Source of the DNA: CAYGVT01 sp964353355
Lineage (GTDB): Archaea > Thermoplasmatota > DTKX01 > GCA-020343715
Assembly: GCA_964353355.1 (NCBI GenBank)
Contig: CAYGVT010000089.1
Coordinates: forward strand, 1-27,589
Direction: 5' to 3'
Length of the DNA stretch: 27,589 nucleotides
Part shown: piece by piece, positions 21,340-27,589 of the stretch
How the letters are laid out: each line of letters starts with the position of its first letter
Numbering within the stretch: the first letter of the stretch is position 1
Translations under genes and position numbers: made by a program
Notes under the pieces: generated by a model
The model's input: only the letters and a program-made list of their open reading frames with translations
What the model was told of the DNA's origin: nothing
Databases searched by the model: none

Positions 21340-24300
21340 TCATTGAGGTCCGTCCTTTTTATAGGTTTTCATCGCAAAGGCCGCCATCGTGAGCAGGACG
21401 AGCATGATGGCCAGGAGTATGACCCATATATACGAGTCCCTGTCCTCCTCGGCTGCGGCGATGTTCACGCCCTCCACGACCCCGAGTGCGACCATGCCCC
21501 GGTCGTCGTGCGCCTCCACGATGATGTCGTATATCCCTGGCTCGATACCCTCGCGGGAAACGTCGAACGTGAGCACCATGCCATCCCGTTGCGATGGCAC
21601 GCTCACGACCAGGGGCGGGGCCGTGCGGTTCAGCGATACAGTGAGGGACTCGATTTTCGTGCCCTCCCAGGGGCCGACGACCTGCACCGTGACCTTGACC
21701 ACGCCCTTCAGCGTTTCCCCTGGAGAGACGCCGGTAAGGTTGATGTTGAGGTTGAGGGCCACCGTCGTGGAGATGGAGCTGGAACGCCCGGGCGCGTACT
21801 CCGCCGTCACGACGAGCTCCCGCGTGCCGGACATGAGGGTGACGGTGCCCCTGTAGGTCTGGCCGTTGTACAGGTCCCCCGAACCCGAGACCGGGGACAG
21901 GGTCACGTCCTCCCTCGCGGGCGCCTCCGAGGCGTACACCTTGATGGGCGGGTCACCGTCCGCATCGCTGTAGACGACCTCGACCGTCCACGTCCCGTTC
22001 GCGGCACCAGGTGCCCCCTCGACATGGTCCAGGGTCGCGACGAGGTCCCGCAGCTCGGGCCTGCTGTTGACGTAGAGGCCGAGGGCGACGACGTTGTCGC
22101 GCTCGTTGACCTCTGGCACGCGGTCCAGGGGGTCGACGATGACCCAAAGCGCATGCTGCCCCCTGGTGGCCGTCCAGCAGAGGGCGACCGTGTAGCTACC
22201 GCCGGGCTCCGTGTAGGCGATGGCGCTCGCGAGCTCCTGTCCGACGACGCAGGATGGGGTCGTCGACAGCACGACCGTCCCGATGACGCGCAGGGGCGAG
22301 GGGTTCTCGACCCTCACCGTCACGAGGACGGTGTCGCCCTCGTAGGGCTCCATGGGGCTCACGCTCACTCCCGAGTCGTCGATGTGCAGCTCCGGCAGCG
22401 CGACGCCACTCGACACCATCTGAGGCAGGACGTTCCAGCGGGTGCGCTCGAGGCGCGAGAGCCCCCCCGCGGTGCCGAGCCAAATGGTCCCACCAGGCAG
22501 CTCGGCGAGGCAGGTCACGCGGCCGTGGACGAGCCCGTCCCGCGTGGTGAAATGCGCGATGGGCAGCCCCCCGGCGTCGAGCAGGATGGCGCCGTCGCCC
22601 GTGCCCGCCCACACCTGCCCCTGCGAATCCAGGAGAAGGGAAAGGGCGCCGCTCCTGGCCATGGACGGTACCTCGCGGGACGCACCCGTCGTGGTGTCGA
22701 GGATGAACAGGCCCGTGTCCGTCCCGACCCAGAGCCCGCCGTCGGGCGTCGCGAGCAGCGCCTTGACGGCGCGCTCGCCGAGCTCCTCGCGCATCTCCCG
22801 TGTCCATGTGTCGGTCTGTGGGTCGTAGGACGCGAGCCCGCCGTTCGCGCCCGCCCAGACACGGCCGCCGGTGGCGAGGAGGCACCAGACCCAATCAGAG
22901 GGCAGCTGCCCCCCCGTGGAGCTCATCGTGTGGGTCGAGATGCTCGAGGTCACGAGGTCGAGCACGGACACGCCCGCGTCGGTGCCGAAGACCGCCTTCG
23001 TCCCGATGACCGCGACCGCCTGCACGTCGTCCTCGACGAGGCCCGTCGTCTTATTGTAGACGGTCCACGCGCCGCCCGCGAGCGCGCGACGGGCCGCGCC
23101 GCCGACGTCCGTCCCGACCCACGCCTCGCCCTGGTGGATGAGGATGTCGTACACGAGGTTCGAGGGGAGCCCCTCCTCGGTCCCGACGCCCTCGATGCCG
23201 CCTGTCGCGACATCGATGACGTCGATGCCGCCGTAGGCGCCGACCCACAGATTTCCCCCGACGGGGTCGGCCTCGAGGGTGCGCAGGTCGTTCGCGCTCA
23301 GGCCCTCGGATGTCGTCAGGGTGGTCCAGGCGGTGCCGAAGGGCTCGACCCTGTGCACGCCCGAATCGGTCGCGAGGCAAGCGATGCCCTCGGCGTCGAG
23401 CGTGACGTCCCGGATGACGGCGTCGCCGAGCTTGGCGGAGGCGGCGCCCGCCCTGTCCTCGGCGGCCGCGCCGAACCAGGTCTCGCCGCCCGCGGGGTCG
23501 AAGGCGACCGCGGCGCCGTTGAGGACGCCCCAGACGGGCCCCGCGCGGTCCGCCGACCCGACGAGGTCGTCGAAGCCGCCCACGCCCTCGAACGTGCGGT
23601 TGTGCCGCGTCCCGTCGGCATCCTGCCAGTAGATCGTCCTGCCCACGGCCGCGAAGGCCACTCCGCCCGAGACCACGACCTGGTTCACCGGCGCCCACGG
23701 GACCCAGCTCTCTTCGGGGGGCGTCGCGTGACCGGTCGCAGGGTCGTACGCCCACAGGCCGGTCGTCGTGGCCATCAGGAGGGTGCTGTTGTGGTCGGCG
23801 AGGTCCAGGACCTCGCCGTACGAGACGCCCCTGACCGTTGTCCACGTGATGTCGTTCCCATCACGCCCCATCACCTTCAGGCCGGACTGCCCCCCGGCAT
23901 AGAGCCTGCCAGAGCAGGCCTCGACGGCCCTGACCATGGCATCGTCATTACCCTGACCAAGCGTCACGTTCCACCTGCTGGGTTTCGAGGACGCGAAGGT
24001 GTCGTAGGTCACAAGACTGCTGCCGGTCGCGAGATACACTACGCTCTCATGGAGAGCGGAGTCCAGGAGCCGCGTCCCCGGTCCCGGCTGCCCCTGGCCG
24101 TTGGAGGAGCGGAACGCGTCCCACCTGAAGGGCGTGCCCGAGACATCGAAGGCGAGGAACTCGAGCTCCCCGGCGTTAGCGTCCTTCCGGACCGTGAAGA
24201 GCATGTCGTCGACCGATTCGACGTACGCCATGTCGCTCGACCGCGGTGCTGACGTCGCCGCGTCGGTGAACACCTCCGAGGTGCTGGCCGTCAGGCGCGT

Positions 24301-25323
24301 GACGCCTGTCCCGGAGGCGATGAACGCTCCCCCGTCGTCCCACGGCAGGATGTCCGCGATGGCCCCGGGACTTGAAGCCAGGCCCTGGTAGACAAGCTCC
24401 CAGCTCTGGGCCGCCCCTTCCCCGGTCAGCTCGACCACGATACCTGCGCGCGAGCCCGCGAGCACGCGCGGTCCGGCATGGATGCATGTCCAGTTGTCGT
24501 CGATTTCGCGCGCGGTGTCTGCCACCTCGGGGCCGAGCCACCAGGACAGGCGCGTTATTTCGAAAGCGTCGAGATGGTCCTCAGTCGCCAGCCAGACCGT
24601 TCCACCGGCCAGGTCGAGGTCCGTCACGTTCTGCGCTGTAGGACCTCCAGGAACCGTGAGGGGAATCATAAGGCCTGAGGTGAAGTTCCAGATGACGATG
24701 CCGGTCCCGTTCGAGAGCACGAGCCATTCGCCCTCCCTGTCAGCGAGCCTCCATCCACTGTTGAGATATTGGCCAGTGGGCTCGAGCGCTATCCATGACT
24801 CACCATCCGCGGTCCAGGAGAGCGAGCCGTCCCACAGGAGGAGCAGCAGGCCGTCCTCGCACCCCTTGACCGAGATTGCGTTGCCGATGCGGCCCCCGGG
24901 CGGGATGGTCCAGTTGCCAGGCCCCTCGCGGACCGCCAACCCGCCCCGGGTCGCTGCCCAGACCTTCCCCTGCCAGACCGCGAGGTCGCGCACATGGGAT
25001 GAGGGCAGGCCATTCACCGTGGTCCCGAGCGCGAGCACGGTTCCGGTCTCGTTCATCTCGAGAACACCTCCCCCCTCCAAGCCAACGAGCAGGGTGCCGT
25101 CGGGGAGCGACTCCACAGCCGTGGCGGGTTGGCCCGAAACGAGCATCGTCCGTTCGATTGTGAGCCCCGGCCCCGCACCCGACCCGTTGTAGGCGGAGGC
25201 CCTCGGGACCAGAGGCCATGCGGGGAGCAGCAGCAGTGCTAGGACGACAACCGAGGCTGTCCGGGGACCCGTCGCGCCGAGGGTCAGACCCGGTGGAATC
25301 CTATGCAGGTCCTTTGCCCTCAT
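21340..25323 (-). CDS. Two-component-type (Reg_prop) beta-propeller surface protein without a kinase
   Basis: A 1327-residue surface protein. A signal peptide (about 22-44, ending RASA-YN) precedes a long propeller region (about 45-970). It is built from repeats like those of hybrid two-component sensor ectodomains: GLPSSHVRDLAVWQGKVWAA, LWVGAYGGIDVID, EAWVGTDVGG, GGLWVGTDTGLFILD and GTIWLGTAGGLSRL. The number of units is enough for about two seven-bladed propellers. A CARDB domain (about 974-1087), two or more Ig-like domains and one membrane helix (about 1298-1318) follow, with only about nine cytoplasmic residues, KTYKKDGPQ. No histidine kinase or response-regulator part exists, so a signal would have to pass through a partner. 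ATG 25323 lies inside the upstream gene (23-nt overlap), which points to translational coupling. GAGGAG is 10 nt upstream, a weak placement. Confidence 0.88.
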   Translation of the reverse strand: MRAKDLHRIPPGLTLGATGPRTASVVVLALLLLPAWPLVPRASAYNGSGAGPGLTIERTMLVSGQPATAVESLPDGTLLVGLEGGGVLEMNETGTVLALGTTVNGLPSSHVRDLAVWQGKVWAATRGGLAVREGPGNWTIPPGGRIGNAISVKGCEDGLLLLLWDGSLSWTADGESWIALEPTGQYLNSGWRLADREGEWLVLSNGTGIVIWNFTSGLMIPLTVPGGPTAQNVTDLDLAGGTVWLATEDHLDAFEITRLSWWLGPEVADTAREIDDNWTCIHAGPRVLAGSRAGIVVELTGEGAAQSWELVYQGLASSPGAIADILPWDDGGAFIASGTGVTRLTASTSEVFTDAATSAPRSSDMAYVESVDDMLFTVRKDANAGELEFLAFDVSGTPFRWDAFRSSNGQGQPGPGTRLLDSALHESVVYLATGSSLVTYDTFASSKPSRWNVTLGQGNDDAMVRAVEACSGRLYAGGQSGLKVMGRDGNDITWTTVRGVSYGEVLDLADHNSTLLMATTTGLWAYDPATGHATPPEESWVPWAPVNQVVVSGGVAFAAVGRTIYWQDADGTRHNRTFEGVGGFDDLVGSADRAGPVWGVLNGAAVAFDPAGGETWFGAAAEDRAGAASAKLGDAVIRDVTLDAEGIACLATDSGVHRVEPFGTAWTTLTTSEGLSANDLRTLEADPVGGNLWVGAYGGIDVIDVATGGIEGVGTEEGLPSNLVYDILIHQGEAWVGTDVGGAARRALAGGAWTVYNKTTGLVEDDVQAVAVIGTKAVFGTDAGVSVLDLVTSSISTHTMSSTGGQLPSDWVWCLLATGGRVWAGANGGLASYDPQTDTWTREMREELGERAVKALLATPDGGLWVGTDTGLFILDTTTGASREVPSMARSGALSLLLDSQGQVWAGTGDGAILLDAGGLPIAHFTTRDGLVHGRVTCLAELPGGTIWLGTAGGLSRLERTRWNVLPQMVSSGVALPELHIDDSGVSVSPMEPYEGDTVLVTVRVENPSPLRVIGTVVLSTTPSCVVGQELASAIAYTEPGGSYTVALCWTATRGQHALWVIVDPLDRVPEVNERDNVVALGLYVNSRPELRDLVATLDHVEGAPGAANGTWTVEVVYSDADGDPPIKVYASEAPAREDVTLSPVSGSGDLYNGQTYRGTVTLMSGTRELVVTAEYAPGRSSSISTTVALNLNINLTGVSPGETLKGVVKVTVQVVGPWEGTKIESLTVSLNRTAPPLVVSVPSQRDGMVLTFDVSREGIEPGIYDIIVEAHDDRGMVALGVVEGVNIAAAEEDRDSYIWVILLAIMLVLLTMAAFAMKTYKKDGPQ

Positions 25324-27589
25324 CTGCCTCTATCTCCTCGAGCTCGACGGCCTCCACCAGGTCGTCGATCTCCTCAAGCTCCCCGTCAGCATCATCGCCA
25401 CCCTCGATGGTCCCATCCCCTGCACCGTTGGCCACACCACCCCTGCCCTCACCCTCTCCCTCGGGAGGTGCACCCTCGACCGACTCGAGCTGGATGGGTT
25501 GGATGGCGGGCTCCACCGATTCTCCCGCCTCCTCCTTCTGCCGCCTCCTGCGGTCCTTGTAGCGGGTCTCCTCGACGAGCAGCGCGATGACGAGCCCGAT
25601 GATGAACGCCACGACGATGAGCCACCACGGGAAGTAGCCCGACTTGGCGCCCTCGACGGCCTCGTAGGACATCTCGGTGGGGACGGCCTTGTTGCCGGAG
25701 GAATCGTAGGCGGTGACCTTGTAGCGGTAGCTCCTGCCCGGCGTAAGGTCCTTGTCCTCGAAGGTCGTGAGCGAGCCACCGGAGAGGTTGGAGAGCTCGA
25801 CCCACTGCCCATCGCCGACCTGCCTGAAGACCGTGAAGCCCGCGAGGTCCGCGTCGGACGGCGCTGTCCACGAGAGCGCGACCCTGGCGGCGCCGTCGCC
25901 CTTCGCGCGCGGGTCGGACGCGCTGGAGGGCGGTGTAGTGTCGAGGGCGGTCACGTTGAAGATGGCCGTGCCCACGTTGCCGGTCGCGTCCGCGACCTCG
26001 ATGGTGACCCTGTACATGTCGGGCGTGGCGAAGATGAACGAGGGCGTGACGCCGCGCAGCGTGAACGAGCCCCCCAGCAGGCCCACGAGGTTCCACGTGT
26101 AGGATGCCCCGACGGGGAAGGCCGGGTCGTTGTCGTCCGCCTCGGCGGGGTCGAACGTCACGATGACGTCCTCGACCACGAGGCGGTCGGCGGGCGCCCT
26201 CACGACGGGCTTGGTCGTGTCGCGCACCACGAGCATCTCGGTCCAGGTGGCGGCGTTGCCGCCCGTGTCCTTGACGGTGAGCGTGACGAGGTATCGGCCC
26301 GGGACCGTGAACGCGCGCGAGACCTTGGCGCCGGAAGCGGTCTCGATGGTGGTGCCCTCGCCCTGGAGCGCGAACGTCCACGTAAGGTTGGCGCCCTCGG
26401 GGAACTCGGGGTCGTTGTCGGTCGATGGCGTCGCGTCCCAGGAGACGGGGTCGTCCTCGTCCGCGCCCTCCGGGTGCGCGTTGGCGCGCGCGGTGGGCGG
26501 CGTCCTGTCGGTGACGTCGACGAAGAAGTCCTCCTCGACGGAGTTGCCGCTCGCGTCGCTGACGACGATGTGCGCGCGCCAGGTACCCGGCGTCGTGAGC
26601 TCGATGACGGGGGCGAGCCCGGAGAGCTCGAAGAGCTTGCCCGCGGGGTCGGTGAGCGTCCAGTCCACGGAGCCGGTGGCGAGGAAGCCGGGGTCGTTGT
26701 CTGACACGAACGGTCGCAGGTTGAGGGTGACCATCGTGTCCTCGTCGAACGGTCCGAGGGCAACCGTTGTGAGGACGGGCGGCGTCGAGTCGAGTACGTT
26801 GACGGTCATGGTGTCCTTGGACGTGAAGCCGGATTTGTCCGTGACGGTGAGCTCGACGACGAAGGAACCGACGGTCTCGAACGTGTGCGCGGCGGTCACG
26901 CCCGCGTATGAGCTGTCCTCCTCGGCGTCGTGGACGAGCCACGAGTACTTGGCGCCCGCGGGCCAGTCGAGCGCGTTGTCCCTGGAGGCGGAGGCGTTGA
27001 GACTGACGGTGTCGCCCTGGTTGGCCTCGGCGTCAGGGCCCGCGTTGGCGGTCGGGGGCGTGAGGTCGAGCACGGTGACGGTCACGTGCTTCCAGCCCGC
27101 GTTGGCGGCGGCGTCGCGGACGGTGAGGTTGAGGTCGTAGACGCCCGGGGCCATGAAGATGTAAAGCGGCGTCGCGCCGTAGAGGCGCACGTCGCGGCCG
27201 TTCTCGGTGAAGCTCCACACGAACGACGCGCCCCTTGGGAACACGGCGTCGTTGTCGGTGGTGGCGGAGGCGTCGAGCACGACGGGCACGTCCTCGTCGG
27301 TGGTCACGTCCTCGGCGGCGACGGAGGGCGCGGTCTTGTCGCGGACGGTCACGGCGACCGTGCCGCGGCCGGCGTTGCCGGCGGCGTCGGTGACGGTGAG
27401 GGTGACGATGTAGACGCCCGGGACGAAGATGGTGACCCTGGAGGTCGGGCCGGAGGCGGTCCTCGGGACGCCGCCCTCGGTCCATGACCAGGCGTAGGTG
27501 GCGAGCGCGGGGAAGGCGGGGTCGTTGTCGGTGGTGCCTGTGCCGTCGAGGTCGACGGCGGTGTCCTCGTCGACGGTGAGGTCGTCGCC
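25301..27589 (-). CDS. PKD-repeat/FN3 surface protein with acidic cytoplasmic tail (5' end outside the window)
   Basis: The last 762 residues of a larger exported protein. The frame is open to the window edge, and the codons upstream of GTG 27352 still encode a PKD domain, so that GTG is not the start. Six PKD-type beta domains of about 90 residues are visible. Most carry a DxDEDxxV strand and the insert TDNDPxFPxGA, and end in GxYxVTLTVxDxxGN. A fibronectin type III domain follows (LSWTAPSDADLAGFTVFR to YRYKVTAYDSSGNKA), then one membrane helix (WWLIVVAFIIGLVIALLVE), a strongly basic stop-transfer RYKDRRRRQK and a cytoplasmic tail of about 85 residues. The tail is Gly/Pro-rich and then very acidic (ELEEIDDLVEAVELEEIEADEG). 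It is probably an adhesion or scaffold protein whose tail could contact a cytoplasmic partner. It is the first visible gene of the likely three-gene operon; its promoter is beyond the window. Confidence 0.88.
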   Translation of the reverse strand, partial: GDDLTVDEDTAVDLDGTGTTDNDPAFPALATYAWSWTEGGVPRTASGPTSRVTIFVPGVYIVTLTVTDAAGNAGRGTVAVTVRDKTAPSVAAEDVTTDEDVPVVLDASATTDNDAVFPRGASFVWSFTENGRDVRLYGATPLYIFMAPGVYDLNLTVRDAAANAGWKHVTVTVLDLTPPTANAGPDAEANQGDTVSLNASASRDNALDWPAGAKYSWLVHDAEEDSSYAGVTAAHTFETVGSFVVELTVTDKSGFTSKDTMTVNVLDSTPPVLTTVALGPFDEDTMVTLNLRPFVSDNDPGFLATGSVDWTLTDPAGKLFELSGLAPVIELTTPGTWRAHIVVSDASGNSVEEDFFVDVTDRTPPTARANAHPEGADEDDPVSWDATPSTDNDPEFPEGANLTWTFALQGEGTTIETASGAKVSRAFTVPGRYLVTLTVKDTGGNAATWTEMLVVRDTTKPVVRAPADRLVVEDVIVTFDPAEADDNDPAFPVGASYTWNLVGLLGGSFTLRGVTPSFIFATPDMYRVTIEVADATGNVGTAIFNVTALDTTPPSSASDPRAKGDGAARVALSWTAPSDADLAGFTVFRQVGDGQWVELSNLSGGSLTTFEDKDLTPGRSYRYKVTAYDSSGNKAVPTEMSYEAVEGAKSGYFPWWLIVVAFIIGLVIALLVEETRYKDRRRRQKEEAGESVEPAIQPIQLESVEGAPPEGEGEGRGGVANGAGDGTIEGGDDADGELEEIDDLVEAVELEEIEADEGKGPA

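Noticed and set aside
20929..24252. A 1107-codon plus-strand frame opposite the toroid and propeller genes
   Set aside because: It has a low-complexity R/G/H/D-rich translation with no recognisable motif. Both minus-strand genes have signal peptides, repeats, membrane helices and good starts.
27350..27352. GTG as the start of the PKD protein
   Set aside because: The codons upstream continue a normal PKD repeat (YIVTLTVTDAAGN) to the window edge, so this is an internal valine.
26100..27589. Recurring GTCGTTGTCGG words suggesting a DNA repeat array
   Set aside because: They encode the DNDP residues of successive PKD domains, with spacing that follows the protein repeats and no identical spacers. 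It is not a CRISPR or satellite array.

Overview
The window looks like a chromosomal piece of a GC-rich archaeon, most likely a Thermoplasmatota-type euryarchaeote; this placement is inferred from style, not from a marker gene. Supporting signs are TATA-box promoters of the TTTATATC/TTTATCT type, two or three starts placed at leaderless distance (about 27 nt) behind the TATA box mixed with GGAGGT-led starts, frequent AGG arginine codons, a winged-helix domain of a type common in Thermoplasmata, and very large exported proteins built from CARDB, PKD and NEW3-like modules with one C-terminal membrane anchor. I see no rRNA, tRNA, CRISPR array, insertion sequence or phage gene.

Layout. 115-2538 (+): CARDB-rich membrane-anchored surface protein. 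2595-3152 (-): GNAT acetyltransferase. 3381-7982 (+): full-length alpha-2-macroglobulin/complement-like thioester protein with GCGEQ and a two-helix membrane hairpin in the bait position. 8206-9849 (+): winged-helix domain fused to about 11 membrane helices. 9835-14004 and 14128-18285 (-): two paralogous S8 (subtilisin-type) surface proteases in tandem. 18504-19436 (-): NAD-dependent D-2-hydroxyacid dehydrogenase. 19716-21287, 21340-25323 and 25301-27589 (-): a probable operon read right to left, encoding a PKD/FN3 surface protein (5' end outside the window), a two-component-type beta-propeller sensor without a kinase, and a secreted alpha/alpha-toroid protein.

Seven of the ten genes encode large proteins whose bulk lies outside the cell. 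Most share one plan: signal peptide, extracellular domains, one C-terminal helix and a short cytoplasmic tail. The most striking combination is a thioester protease-trap homologue, two anchored subtilases and a surface alpha/alpha-toroid protein (the fold class of the thioester domain), with a membrane-bound DNA-binding protein between trap and proteases. A working model is a cell-surface proteolysis and protease-control module. The domain calls are well supported; the functional link between them is inference.
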